Source: CAIKMD01 sp036501365 | GTDB lineage: Bacteria; Pseudomonadota; Alphaproteobacteria; ATCC43930; CGMCC-115725 | DNA length: 64,000 bases | Assembly (NCBI GenBank): GCA_036501365.1 | Contig: DASYAL010000078.1 | Coordinates: 62,001 to 126,000, forward strand | Reading direction: 5' to 3' | Part shown: one piece after another, positions 17,139 through 26,025 of the stretch | Layout: each line of letters begins with the position of its first letter | Numbering within the stretch: the stretch's first letter is position 1 | The notes under the pieces: model-generated | What the model was told of the DNA's origin: nothing | What the model saw: only the letters and a program-made list of their open reading frames with translations | Database searches by the model: none | Program-made: the position numbers and the translations under genes

Positions 17139-18568
17139 CCGTGCCATCGGTTTCCTTCTTGGCGTTTGCAGCGGTTGCCGCTTTGATTTTCAATCTGGGC
17201 AAAGCCGCTTGGTGGCGGCAGGTGGTCCTGCTCGCGACGAATGTGGCTTTCTTCGCGAGTTTCTCGCCGAATCCGCTTTCTTATGTACCTTTCCTCGCCT
17301 TTCTCGCGCTCGGCTTTCTCACGCAGATTGTGACGGGCAATGGCGCGCGGCCTCGATTTTTCGTTTTTCTCCTCGTTCTCACGATCGCCGTTTTCGTCTG
17401 GCTGAAGCGCTATAGCTTCGTACCAAACGCCGCCTTCCTTCCTTTTCTCTACGTACTCGTTGGCCTTTCCTACGTGTTCTTCCGTGTCGTGCACCTCATC
17501 ATTGACCGACATCAGGGTGAGATCGAGGGCCGTGTCGGGCTTGTCTCTTATCTCAACTATACGCTCAATTTCACGGCTCTCACGTCGGGACCAATCCAGC
17601 GTTACGATGATTACCGCCGGATGGAACTGGAGCGCCTGCCGCTCGATCTCGTTGTCGCTGGTCGTGCGCTGGAGCGCATTATCATCGGCTATTTCAAGGT
17701 AGCGATCGTCTCAATGTTGCTGGCCGAGGTTCAGCGCGAGGCGATCGACGCATTGCTCTTAGTGCCACCGTTGGCGGACCGTGTCGCGACCGGTATCCTC
17801 GTGGCCGCGCTCTACCCACTTTACCTTTATGCAAATTTCTCGGGCTACGTGGACGTCGTGATCGGCGTCGCACGCTTCTTTCGTATCGAGCTCCCGGAGA
17901 ATTTCGATCGTCCGTTCTCGTCAGAGAATTTCATCAACTTTTGGAGTCGCTGGCACATAACGCTTTCCAGCTGGCTCAAAACCTATGTCTACAATCCCCT
18001 CATGATGGTCGGCATGGAACGGATCGCCGCGCCCGCCTTGGCCCCCTATATCGGTGTCTTCGCGTTCTTCGTCACTTTCTTCCTCGTCGGACTCTGGCAT
18101 GGCCAGACGTCGGAGTTTCTCTTCTTCGGGTTTCTCCAAGGCGGCGGTGTTGCCGCCAATAAGCTGTATCAACTGTTGATGCAAAAACGACTCGGACACA
18201 AAGGCTATCGCGAACTCGCTCGCAATCCCGTCTACACGGCGATTTGCCGTGGCCTAACTTTCACTTGGTTTGCTTTTACGCTGCTGTGGTTTTGGTCGAA
18301 CTGGCAACAGATCGCGACTTTCTCGCATGCCCTGGGCCCCGAAGGCATGCTGCTGACCTGGCTCGCGATCTTTATCGTAGCAACGGTACTCCTTGCGATA
18401 GGCGAACCGCTGCGCCGCGGCGTCTTGCGCATGAGCTGGCAGGGTGGCCCGCTACTGCTGTCCCGCTACGTGCGGACTGCCTGGGGCACCGCGCTCGCGG
18501 CGGTCACGGTCGCGGTGATTGTCCTCCTCAATTCACCCGCGCCCGATATCGTCTACAAATCGTTCTAA
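17135..18568 (+). CDS. MBOAT-family O-acyltransferase (AlgI/DltB-like)
   Basis: The 477-residue polytopic protein has about ten or more hydrophobic helices and both MBOAT hallmarks: NFWSRWHITLSSWLKTY (about 268-285) and the catalytic LWHG (His322). PFSSENF before the first motif also matches AlgI/DltB relatives. MBOAT proteins carry an acyl group from a cytoplasmic thioester carrier across the membrane for transfer to a polymer. The GTG start overlaps the upstream stop codon (GTGA). It ends the four-gene cassette; an ICMT-like gene converges from the other side 49 bp away. Confidence 0.92.
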   Translation: MTVPSVSFLAFAAVAALIFNLGKAAWWRQVVLLATNVAFFASFSPNPLSYVPFLAFLALGFLTQIVTGNGARPRFFVFLLVLTIAVFVWLKRYSFVPNAAFLPFLYVLVGLSYVFFRVVHLIIDRHQGEIEGRVGLVSYLNYTLNFTALTSGPIQRYDDYRRMELERLPLDLVVAGRALERIIIGYFKVAIVSMLLAEVQREAIDALLLVPPLADRVATGILVAALYPLYLYANFSGYVDVVIGVARFFRIELPENFDRPFSSENFINFWSRWHITLSSWLKTYVYNPLMMVGMERIAAPALAPYIGVFAFFVTFFLVGLWHGQTSEFLFFGFLQGGGVAANKLYQLLMQKRLGHKGYRELARNPVYTAICRGLTFTWFAFTLLWFWSNWQQIATFSHALGPEGMLLTWLAIFIVATVLLAIGEPLRRGVLRMSWQGGPLLLSRYVRTAWGTALAAVTVAVIVLLNSPAPDIVYKSF

Positions 18569-18617
18569 GCCGATATAGCTTTCGCGTTAGCAGTCGCGAC
18601 CCAGACGCCGCGGCGCT

Positions 18618-19358
18618 TTACCACAGGCCGGGAAGCAACCGCGCGGTCGAAGCCTTGTAGCGCGAATAGTCGGGAAACGCGGTCGTGAGCACTGCCTCTT
18701 CGTTCTCGATGCGATAGAGCTGGAGCGCGACCTGCGCCACAAAGAGCAGCGCTGCTGCCAGCGAGAAAGCCTCGATGAAACCGGCGACGGCGGCCAGCTC
18801 CTCGACGAGATAAAGCGGGTGCCGGACGAAGCGATAGGGTCCGCTGGTCACCAGCCGCCTCGCCTCCGGCATGATGCTGAGGGAGCGGCCGAGCCGCATC
18901 AGCACCGCGACCGCCAAAGCGGCGCTGAGCAGAAACAGCGTTGCGGCGACGAGATGCCAGGCAGCCAATAGCGGCGCCGGCGGCAGCAGGCCGAAGCCCA
19001 GCACCGAAAACGTGCCGAGAAGGGCGATGGCGCGCGGCCGCCAGCCGCTGGCGCGCTTCACCGCCGGACAGCGGACGAACGCGAACCAGCAGACGAGGAG
19101 ATAGAAAACCGCGCGACAGATCAACGCGAAAAGGAGGGCCGCACGCGGCACGTCGAGACCCGCAGGCGCGGCAGCGAGGACCATGCCGAAACGGGCCGCT
19201 GTCGCCAGGCCGAGCGCGAGACACGTGACGGCAAGGCCGACTTTCGCCGTCCATTCGCGGGTTTTGTCGCTGAACCAGAGCGCGCGGCGGCGATTCCACC
19301 GGCGGAGAAGGGCCGGCGTCGGATTAGAAAACCGGCCGGTCGATGATGCCGCGGTCAT
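18618..19358 (-). CDS. ICMT/PEMT-like membrane methyltransferase
   Basis: The roughly 246-residue protein has five or so hydrophobic helices and the isoprenylcysteine carboxyl methyltransferase signature at the C-terminus: RLVTSGPYRFVRHPLYLVEE, then IENEEAVLTTAFPDYSRY. Bacterial relatives methylate small lipophilic or phospholipid substrates using SAM at the membrane. The start is taken at 19358 with AGGG upstream; an in-frame extension to 19460 lacks conserved sequence. The substrate is unknown. Confidence 0.8.
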   Translation of the reverse strand: MTAASSTGRFSNPTPALLRRWNRRRALWFSDKTREWTAKVGLAVTCLALGLATAARFGMVLAAAPAGLDVPRAALLFALICRAVFYLLVCWFAFVRCPAVKRASGWRPRAIALLGTFSVLGFGLLPPAPLLAAWHLVAATLFLLSAALAVAVLMRLGRSLSIMPEARRLVTSGPYRFVRHPLYLVEELAAVAGFIEAFSLAAALLFVAQVALQLYRIENEEAVLTTAFPDYSRYKASTARLLPGLW

Positions 19359-19557
19359 GGATCGCCCTGGACCAACGCTCGAACCTCGTCCTGCGCGAGG
19401 GGCAACCACGGCCGACATCGTCATCCCGGGAGGGGGATTCGGGACAGGGCTGACGGCCATGGTTGCCGGCGCTCGTGCAGACGCTATGAACGCGCTGGAC
19501 GCCGGCTTGTTGCGGGAAATTTTCGCGACAGGCGGGGAACAGAGCCGCAGGGACAGG

Positions 19558-19923
19558 ATGACACTCAGGAAACCGCCGAAATTCGATCAGCTTCTTCTCG
19601 GCGCCGCTCTGGCAGCCGGGTTGATCGCCTCGTCTCACGCGCAGGGATCGATCAAAATCCTGATGCCAGCCGAAGATACCTGCGCCGCGCTGGTCCATGC
19701 GATGAACGCAGGCGACACCACCGCGATGCTGAGCCTCGGCGGCTGGGCGCTCGGCTTCCTGTCGGGCATCGCGCAGCAGGCGGGCAAGGACATCCTGCAC
19801 AACACGACCAGCCAGGGTTTGCTCGATCAGCTCACGGCGGCCTGCCAAAAAGAGCCCGACAAACCGATGTCGTCGATCGTCGCGGAAATGGCGACGACGC
19901 TATTGGCCGCCCTCCCGAACTGA
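19558..19923 (+). CDS. Small exported protein, possibly HdeA-like
   Basis: The 121-residue protein has a signal peptide (hydrophobic LLLGAALAAGLIASS, cleavage likely after SHA or HAQ). The mature part has two Cys (EDTCAAL and TAACQKEP) enclosing a helix-rich segment with WALGFLSG. That pattern recalls the HdeA/HdeB acid-stress chaperone family, where the two Cys form a disulfide, but the match is by eye and weak. The start at 19558 is chosen because it gives a proper leader. It is divergent from the ICMT-like gene. Confidence 0.6.
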   Translation: MTLRKPPKFDQLLLGAALAAGLIASSHAQGSIKILMPAEDTCAALVHAMNAGDTTAMLSLGGWALGFLSGIAQQAGKDILHNTTSQGLLDQLTAACQKEPDKPMSSIVAEMATTLLAALPN

Positions 19924-20067
19924 CGGCATCGGACAACTAATTCATCCCTGTCTCGGTGCTTTTACTACGGCACCCACTGGAGATTACTCGGGGGCAGTCA
20001 TCGTCAAATTCAATTATCGTTAAGACATCGTGGATAGGACCTAGGGATTATTTAAGCATCACGCTTC

Positions 20068-20628
20068 ATGCTCGAACGCGTGAAGCATTCCTGCGGATCC
20101 TTGTCGAAGATCGTCCTCGTGATCGCCACGGCGGCTCTGGCGGGATGCGTCGCCATGCCCTCAGCACCGAACGCACCGGCGCCTCCCGACGCTCAATCGG
20201 CGAAACCGATTGCGCGTTTCACGGAGATCGGTGTCGCTTCCTGGTATGCGCCGACGCGACGGCAGTTCCGAACCGCGGATGGCGAAAGACTGACCCAATC
20301 CGAGATGACTGCGGCGCATCCCTCCTTGCCGATGCAGACGCTGGTGCGCGTCACCAACCTGTCGAACGGACGCTCGATCACCGTGCGGATCAACGATCGC
20401 GGGCCTTATATCCCGGGTCGCGTGATCGACGTCACGCATGATGCGGCCGAGCGGCTGGGGATGATCGATGCCGGCTTGGCGCCGGTACGGCTCGAGGTCT
20501 ACGACATCGACCAATGCACCGACGCCGCCAGCGCCTCCTGCCTGCGCTGGAAGCGCACGGCGGATGTGCTGGCGCCGACGACAGCGCCCGCACAGGCCGT
20601 GCCGGCGGTCATGACCGCGAAGCAATAA
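20068..20628 (+). CDS. rlpA: Septal ring lytic transglycosylase-like lipoprotein RlpA
   Basis: The 186-residue protein has a lipoprotein signal with lipobox LAGC (Cys near residue 27) and a double-psi beta-barrel: GVASWYAP, TADGERL, MTAAHPSLPMQTLVRVTNLSNG, and VRINDRGPYIPGRVIDV. These cover the RlpA core, including the conserved Asp of NDRGP. It lacks a C-terminal SPOR domain, so it is a short form. RlpA proteins cleave naked glycan strands or act at division sites. It stands alone between two unrelated genes. Confidence 0.9.
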   Translation: MLERVKHSCGSLSKIVLVIATAALAGCVAMPSAPNAPAPPDAQSAKPIARFTEIGVASWYAPTRRQFRTADGERLTQSEMTAAHPSLPMQTLVRVTNLSNGRSITVRINDRGPYIPGRVIDVTHDAAERLGMIDAGLAPVRLEVYDIDQCTDAASASCLRWKRTADVLAPTTAPAQAVPAVMTAKQ

Positions 20629-20702
20629 GCGAGTCGCTCCGTCCGCCTTGCGAAAGCGCCCCTGCCCGGCGCATCTTGGATGCCCGGCAGGAGGACCGAG
20701 CC

Positions 20703-21575
20703 ATGATCTCGATCGTCACCGCGACGCGACGCGTTTTTCCCATTGCCGCTGTCGCGCTTTTCCTGCTGGCCGCGAGCGCGCAGGCCGATCCGCAATGGCT
20801 CACCTTGCCGCCGACACCGAGTCTGCCCAAGCCGGCGCAAAACGGCTATGCGCCGGTCAACGGCATCCGGATCTGGTATGCGAGCTTCGGCCAAGGCGCG
20901 CCGGTGCTGCTGGTTCATGGCGGCCTCGCCAATGCCGATTATTGGGGCAACCAAGTGCCCGAATTGGCGAAGCACTACCGCGTCATCGTGATGGATAGCC
21001 GCGGCCATGGCCGCAGCACCCGCGATGCGCGGCCCTTTGGCTACGACCTCATGGCTGCGGACGTGATCGCTCTGCTCGATTTCCTCAAGCTCCGCAAGGT
21101 CGCGCTGATCGGCTGGAGCGACGGCGCGATCATCGGCCTCGACATCGCGATGCATCATCCCGAGCGGCTGACCAAGCTGTTCGCCTTCGCCGCAAATTCC
21201 GATCCGAGCGGGGTCGCCGATATCGCGCATAGCCCGGTCTTCACAGCCTATATCGCGCGCGCCGAGAAGGAATATGAGAAGCTGTCACCGACGCCGACCG
21301 AGTACCACGCGTTTCTCGATCAGATCAACAAGATGTGGGACACGCAGCCGAACTGGACGGCCGAGAATCTCGCCGGCATCAAGGTGCCGGTCTGGATCGT
21401 CGACGCCGATCACGACGAGGCGATCAAGCGCGAGAACACCTTGTTCATGGCCGACCATATCCCCGGCGCCGGGCTCCTGATCGAGCCGCAGGTCAGCCAT
21501 TTCGCCTTCCTGCAAGACCCGCGGCAATTCACGGCCGACATCCTGCATTTCCTCGCGCACGTGCAAGGCCGTTAG
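20703..21575 (+). CDS. Exported alpha/beta hydrolase
   Basis: The 290-residue protein has a signal peptide (cleavage after AQA near residue 28) and an alpha/beta-hydrolase core: VLLVHGG oxyanion motif, DSRGHGRS, nucleophile elbow GWSDGA with Ser139, acid in VDADHDE and His in QVSHFAF. It is probably a periplasmic esterase or lactonase of unknown substrate. The start at 20703 follows an AGGAGG site; an upstream in-frame extension overlaps rlpA and is rejected. Confidence 0.85.
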   Translation: MISIVTATRRVFPIAAVALFLLAASAQADPQWLTLPPTPSLPKPAQNGYAPVNGIRIWYASFGQGAPVLLVHGGLANADYWGNQVPELAKHYRVIVMDSRGHGRSTRDARPFGYDLMAADVIALLDFLKLRKVALIGWSDGAIIGLDIAMHHPERLTKLFAFAANSDPSGVADIAHSPVFTAYIARAEKEYEKLSPTPTEYHAFLDQINKMWDTQPNWTAENLAGIKVPVWIVDADHDEAIKRENTLFMADHIPGAGLLIEPQVSHFAFLQDPRQFTADILHFLAHVQGR

Positions 21576-21599
21576 GAACGAAAGGAAAACCGGCGCTCG

Positions 21600-21947
21600 C
21601 TAATCGGTTTCAGGCGGGCGTTTTCCGCCATCGAAGCTGTAGCTGCTCGCGAAGTCGAGCATCAGCCGCGATAGCTTCTGCGCCGCATCGACGTAATCCG
21701 TGCCCGTCTTCGACGCGAATTCGCCCTGGCATTGGATGACCTCGGCGGCATCGTGGCAGGAAGCGAGCTTTTCCCACATCGCCGCTTCCTGCTTGAGGCG
21801 CGCCTGCATGAACTGCGCCATCTCCTGCGACAGCTTGGACATATTGCGCGCCCAGCTCCCGAAGGCGTTCCGATTGAAGTCGAAGACGCCGTCGAAGGCG
21901 GCCGTCGGCTCCGCGGCCGGGCTCGGTTTGCGTTTGTCGTCGGGCAT
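21600..21947 (-). CDS. Phasin family protein
   Basis: The 115-residue helical protein matches the alphaproteobacterial phasin_2 group: NMSKLSQEMAQFMQARLKQE, AMWEKLASC, IQCQGEFASKT and DAAQKLSRLM. Phasins coat polyhydroxyalkanoate granules and control their size. No PHA synthase gene is in the window. The start at 21947 gives the charged N-terminus MPDDKRK; the longer reading frame adds only unconserved sequence. Confidence 0.82.
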   Translation of the reverse strand: MPDDKRKPSPAAEPTAAFDGVFDFNRNAFGSWARNMSKLSQEMAQFMQARLKQEAAMWEKLASCHDAAEVIQCQGEFASKTGTDYVDAAQKLSRLMLDFASSYSFDGGKRPPETD

Positions 21948-22102
21948 GATGATGCTTGACCTCGCGACGCTGCAAAAGAGAAACACCGCTATCTTCTATC
22001 GCTGCCTGGCGCGTGACAAGGAGCAAGATTTGCGGCGTTTGCGGCCGTCGGCGGCCGATCATAAAATGCGCTCCCGCAGTTCGAGCAGGGAAAGGCCGCA
22101 CG

Positions 22103-22672
22103 ATGTCTGTCGGGCTTTGGGTCGTCTTGGGGATCATCGTCCTGGTGGCGATCGTCGTCATCGGCATCTATAACGGCCTCGTCGCCGGGCGGCAGGAAGT
22201 GCGCAATGCCTGGTCGCAGATCGACATTCAGCTCAAGCGCCGCCATGACCTCATCCCGAACCTCGTCAACGCGGTGAAGGATTCGATGCAGGTCGAGAAA
22301 GCGCAGCTCACCGCGGTGATCGAGGCGCGCAACCAGGCGGTCAGTGCGCGCACGCCGGACGAATCGATGAAGGCCGAGAATGCCCTCACCGGCACGCTGC
22401 GCCAGCTTTTCGCGCTGGTCGAATCCTATCCGCAACTGCGCTCGCAGCAGAACGTTTCCAGCCTGATGGAAGAGCTGTCCTCGACCGAGAACCGTATCAG
22501 CTTCGCGCGCCAGCATTACAACGACGCGGTCCAGGCGCAGAACATCCGCGTTGCCTCCTTCCCGGGGGTGCTGCTCGCCTCGACCTTCGGCTTCTCGTCC
22601 GAGACCATGTATCAGGTGCCCGAGGCCGAACGCGCCGCGACCGACGCCGTGCCGGATGTGCGCTTGACTTGA
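22103..22672 (+). CDS. lemA: LemA family protein
   Basis: The 189-residue protein has one N-terminal membrane helix (about 4-24) and the LemA core: YNGLVAGRQEVRNAWSQIDIQLKRR, DLIPNLVNAVK and ENRISFARQHYNDAVQ. The function of LemA is not settled; it is a coiled-coil envelope protein often paired with an M48 protease, as here, 12 bp upstream. GGGAAAGG precedes the ATG. Confidence 0.92.
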   Translation: MSVGLWVVLGIIVLVAIVVIGIYNGLVAGRQEVRNAWSQIDIQLKRRHDLIPNLVNAVKDSMQVEKAQLTAVIEARNQAVSARTPDESMKAENALTGTLRQLFALVESYPQLRSQQNVSSLMEELSSTENRISFARQHYNDAVQAQNIRVASFPGVLLASTFGFSSETMYQVPEAERAATDAVPDVRLT

Positions 22673-22684
22673 CGGGTCGCCGCC

Positions 22685-23887
22685 ATGGCTGACGCCTCGG
22701 CCACGCTTTACAACACCGATTTCCGCCGCGCGATTGCGCGCAACAAGCGCAATACCGTCATCCTCTTCATCGTTCTGCTGCTGATTTCGGCGGTGGTCGG
22801 CTACGTCCTCGGCTGGGCGCTCGCGATCATCCAGCTGATCTGGAATCTGCCCGCCGACGAGGTCAGCCAGCTCAGCGCCGGCTCGGTCCTGCTCGATCTC
22901 TTCGGGCCGCCGCGGCCGGACGCGCTCATCGGCGCGGCGATCGTCGCTGGCGCGGGACTGATCTGGGGGCTGATCACGCTGAGCTCGGGCGCCGAGATCC
23001 TCGCCTCCTTCGCCGGCGCGCGCGACGCCAACCCCAACGACCCGCATGAGCGGCAGCTGATCGACGTGGTGGCCGAGATGGCGATCGCCGCCGGCCTGTC
23101 GCCGCCGCGCGCCATGGTCATCGACACGCCTGCGCTCAATGCTTTCGCCAGCGGCTCCTCGCCGAAAAGCGCGATGATCACAGCGACGACCGGCATCCTT
23201 CAGGCCTGCACGCGCGCGGAGCTGCAAGCCGTGATCGGCCATGAGATGGGGCATGTCGCCGAATACGATGTGCGCTACACGACCGTGGTTGCAGCGATGG
23301 CGGGCGTCATCGTGCTGCTCGCGCATTTTCTCGGCAATGTCGTCTACTGGTCGATGGGCTGGGGCGGCGGTTGGGGCGGTTATGGCTATGGCGGCTACGG
23401 CTACCGACCCGCGCGCGCGCGCGAGGAAGGCGGCGCCTCGGGCGCGCGGATCGCGCTGACCCTGGTCGTCGTGGTACTGCTGGTCGTGCTGCTGATCGTC
23501 GCGCCGCTCGCCTCGAAGCTGGTGCAGATGGCGATCTCGCGCCAGCGCGAATATCTCGCCGATGTCAGCTCGGCGAAGCTGACACGCAATCCCGTCGGTC
23601 TCATTCACGCCCTGCAGCGACTCGAGGCGAGCGATACCAATATCGCGCGCAGCAATTCGCCGGTCTCGGCGCTCTGCATCGCCGCGCCGAAAGGCGCCTG
23701 GCTGAGCGGGCTGTTCTCGACCCATCCGCCGATCCCCGAGCGCATCGCGCGGCTACGCAATCTCGGCGGTGTTGCGGTCAGCGCGACCGAGACGCCGGCT
23801 TCGGTACCCGAGGTGCCCGAGGTCGAGCGTCATCCGCAAGGACCCTGGGACACGAGCGCGCCGCCGAGCAAAGGCCCCTGGGGCTGA
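22685..23887 (+). CDS. M48 family membrane zinc metalloprotease (HtpX-like)
   Basis: The 400-residue protein has two N-terminal helices, then the zinc motif HEMGH (186-190), a Gly/Tyr-rich loop of about 20 residues, another two helices, and QREYLAD (about 290), which supplies the third ligand. This layout matches HtpX/M48 proteases that degrade damaged membrane proteins. The Gly/Tyr-rich insert between helix pairs is unusual. It is almost certainly co-expressed with lemA. The tail from about residue 365 is Pro-rich and likely disordered. Confidence 0.92.
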   Translation: MADASATLYNTDFRRAIARNKRNTVILFIVLLLISAVVGYVLGWALAIIQLIWNLPADEVSQLSAGSVLLDLFGPPRPDALIGAAIVAGAGLIWGLITLSSGAEILASFAGARDANPNDPHERQLIDVVAEMAIAAGLSPPRAMVIDTPALNAFASGSSPKSAMITATTGILQACTRAELQAVIGHEMGHVAEYDVRYTTVVAAMAGVIVLLAHFLGNVVYWSMGWGGGWGGYGYGGYGYRPARAREEGGASGARIALTLVVVVLLVVLLIVAPLASKLVQMAISRQREYLADVSSAKLTRNPVGLIHALQRLEASDTNIARSNSPVSALCIAAPKGAWLSGLFSTHPPIPERIARLRNLGGVAVSATETPASVPEVPEVERHPQGPWDTSAPPSKGPWG

Positions 23888-23913
23888 TCATTCTCGAGGA
23901 GAAACAGGACATC

Positions 23914-24393
23914 ATGAAAACCGCCGTCGTCGTCGGCAATCCGAAGCCGAAATCGCGCACGCTCGAAGCCGGCCTGCTGGTGGCGAAGAAGCTCACCGGC
24001 GCCGAGCCCGACCTCGTCCTCGACCTCGTCGCGTTCGGCGCGGCGCTGCTCGAATTCGGCAATCCGAAGGTCAACGAGGCGATCGAGGCAGTGCGGCGCT
24101 GCGACGTCGCAGTCTTTGCCAGCCCGACCTTCAAGGCGACCTATACCGGCCTCATCAAGCTCTTCCTCGACCAGATCCCGAGCGACGGCCTCGCCGGCGT
24201 CACCGCTTTTCCGGTGATGCTCGGCGCGGGGCCGGCGCATGCGCTGGCGCCCGATCTGCTGTTCAAGCCGGTGCTGGTCGAGCTTGGCGCGATCTGCCCC
24301 GCGGTTGGGCTCTATCTCATCGACAAGAATTTCGCCGAAGATCCGCGGCTCGACGCCTGGGTGACCCGGGCGAAGCCGCTGCTGCCGCGGTAA
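23914..24393 (+). CDS. NADPH-dependent FMN reductase-like flavoprotein
   Basis: The 159-residue protein begins with VVVGNPKPKSRT, a flavodoxin-like phosphate loop, followed by ASPTFKATYTGLIKLFLDQIP, the FMN-ring contact region of the SsuE/NAD(P)H-FMN reductase family. It probably reduces FMN for a monooxygenase or acts as a quinone or azo reductase. It follows the protease gene by 26 bp with a GAGGAG site. Confidence 0.83.
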   Translation: MKTAVVVGNPKPKSRTLEAGLLVAKKLTGAEPDLVLDLVAFGAALLEFGNPKVNEAIEAVRRCDVAVFASPTFKATYTGLIKLFLDQIPSDGLAGVTAFPVMLGAGPAHALAPDLLFKPVLVELGAICPAVGLYLIDKNFAEDPRLDAWVTRAKPLLPR

Positions 24394-24444
24394 GCGGCAC
24401 AGCACGGCAATACTTTCTTATCCAACCGGTCCTACGATCGTGCC

Positions 24445-25074
24445 ATGGACCGGATCGAACATCCTTCGGTAACCACGATCGGCGAGCTGGACCGTCTCTA
24501 CGCCCCGCCGCATGAGCGCGCGGTCAAGAAGGAGCTCGATCGTATCGATGCGCTGGGCCGCGCCTTCATTGCCGCCTCGCCCTTCCTCGTGATGGCGACC
24601 GGCAGCGCCGACGGCCTCGATTGCTCGCCCAAAGGCGACGAGCCGGGCTTCGTCCAGGTCGCGGACGACGGCAAGAGGCTGATGATCCCCGACCGGCCCG
24701 GCAACAACCGCATCGACGGCCTCAGGAACCTGGTCGAGGATTCGCGGATCGCGCTGCTGTTCTTCGTGCCCGGCGCCAACGATACCTACCGCGTCAACGG
24801 CCGCGCGCGGATCAGCGCCGAGCCGGCGCTGCGGGCGCGTTTCGACGTCGACGGCAAGGAGCCGCGGACGGTGATCGTCGTCGCGGTCGAGCAAGCATTC
24901 CATCACTCGCCCAAGGCCCTCATCCGCTCCGATCTTTGGCATGCCGGCGCGGCGATGCCGTTGCCGGAAGGGGTGCCGACGATCGGCGACTTCGCCGCCC
25001 GCAACGATCCGCGCCTCGACGTCGCACGCTTCAACGCCGATTACGCCAGGGACCTGATCGCCGACCTTTATTGA
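24445..25074 (+). CDS. Pyridoxamine-phosphate-oxidase-like FMN-binding protein
   Basis: The 209-residue protein is a split-barrel flavoprotein: SPFLVMATGSADGLDCSPKGDEPGF is the signature of the PPOX group near MSMEG_1061, with IPDRPGNNRIDGLRNL and the RVNGRARIS strand. The flavin or F420 partner and the substrate are unknown. It follows the FMN reductase gene by 51 bp, so the two could form a reductase/oxidoreductase pair. Confidence 0.85.
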   Translation: MDRIEHPSVTTIGELDRLYAPPHERAVKKELDRIDALGRAFIAASPFLVMATGSADGLDCSPKGDEPGFVQVADDGKRLMIPDRPGNNRIDGLRNLVEDSRIALLFFVPGANDTYRVNGRARISAEPALRARFDVDGKEPRTVIVVAVEQAFHHSPKALIRSDLWHAGAAMPLPEGVPTIGDFAARNDPRLDVARFNADYARDLIADLY

Positions 25075-25152
25075 GCCTGCCGCAGCCGCAACTGGAGACT
25101 GAGCGCGCCGCGCGATAATCTCTCGGCCGTAAAGCGGTTGGGAGGAGGCGGC

Positions 25153-26025
25153 ATGACCCCGCGCGAGCGCGCTTCATATTCGGCGATCGTCGACCGGCCG
25201 GCGCTGCGATTGCCCGATGGGCTGCGGCTCGTGCTCTGGCCCGTCGTCAATCTCGAGGTCTGGGAGATCGAGCGGCCGATGGCGCGCCAGGTACTGCCGG
25301 CGCCGAGCGGGGTCGCGGTGCAGCCGGACATCCCGAATTGGAGCTGGCACGAATACGGCATGCGGGTTGGCGTATGGCGGTTCTTCGAGGCGTTCGACCG
25401 CCATGCCATCCGGCCGACGCTGTCGATCAACGCCGAGGTCGTCGAAATCTATCCGCGGGTCGCAGCGGCGGCGCGCGAGCGGCGCTGGGAATTCATGGGC
25501 CACGCGCTGGTGCAGATGCCGATCCACCAAGTGACCGATCAGCGGGCCATGATCAAACGGTCGCTCGACATGCTCGGCGACTTCACCGGCCAGCGTCCGA
25601 AAGGCTGGCTCGGCCCCGGCCTCACCGAGACCGAAGAAACGCCCGACCTTCTGACCGAAGCCGGCGTGCAATATGTCGGCGACTATGTCCATGACGACGA
25701 GCCCGCCGAGATCGCGACGCGGCACGGGCCGCTGGTGACGCTGCCCTATACCGTCGAGCTCAACGACATCCCGATGATGATGGTGCAGCATCACCGCTCG
25801 ACGGCGTTCCTCGAGCGCGCGCGCGACCAGTTCGACCGGCTCTATCAGGAGGGGGCGAGCCGCGCGAAGATCCTGTGCTTCGCCATCCACCCCTATATCT
25901 CGGGCGTGCCGCACCGCATCAAATATCTCGAGGCGTTTCTCGATTACGCGCGCGGTCATAAAGGCGTGGCGTTCTGGACCGGCGAGGAAATCCTCGACTG
26001 GTATCGCGGCGCGCGCAGCAAATAG
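25153..26025 (+). CDS. Polysaccharide deacetylase-like protein, PuuE/allantoinase type
   Basis: The 290-residue protein has the NodB-type barrel found in PuuE-like hydrolases: WSWHEYGMRVGVWRFFEAF, PTLSINAEV, WEFMGHALVQ, and GWLGPGLTETEETPDLL. The classical metal triad is altered (SINAE in place of a TFDDG-like motif, and HALVQ in place of an HxxxH), so the reaction on uric-acid-pathway compounds or another amide is uncertain. The start at 25153 has GGAGG ahead. Its stop codon overlaps the MFS start codon (TAGTG). Confidence 0.82.
   Translation: MTPRERASYSAIVDRPALRLPDGLRLVLWPVVNLEVWEIERPMARQVLPAPSGVAVQPDIPNWSWHEYGMRVGVWRFFEAFDRHAIRPTLSINAEVVEIYPRVAAAARERRWEFMGHALVQMPIHQVTDQRAMIKRSLDMLGDFTGQRPKGWLGPGLTETEETPDLLTEAGVQYVGDYVHDDEPAEIATRHGPLVTLPYTVELNDIPMMMVQHHRSTAFLERARDQFDRLYQEGASRAKILCFAIHPYISGVPHRIKYLEAFLDYARGHKGVAFWTGEEILDWYRGARSK

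Noticed and set aside
18605..18614. CGCCGCGGCG palindrome between convergent genes as a terminator
   Set aside because: The stem has no loop and only a short T run; too weak to call.
21989..23725. Long open frame of 578 codons on the minus strand
   Set aside because: It is antisense to lemA and the M48 gene, has Arg/His-rich composition typical of GC-rich shadow frames, and matches no domain.
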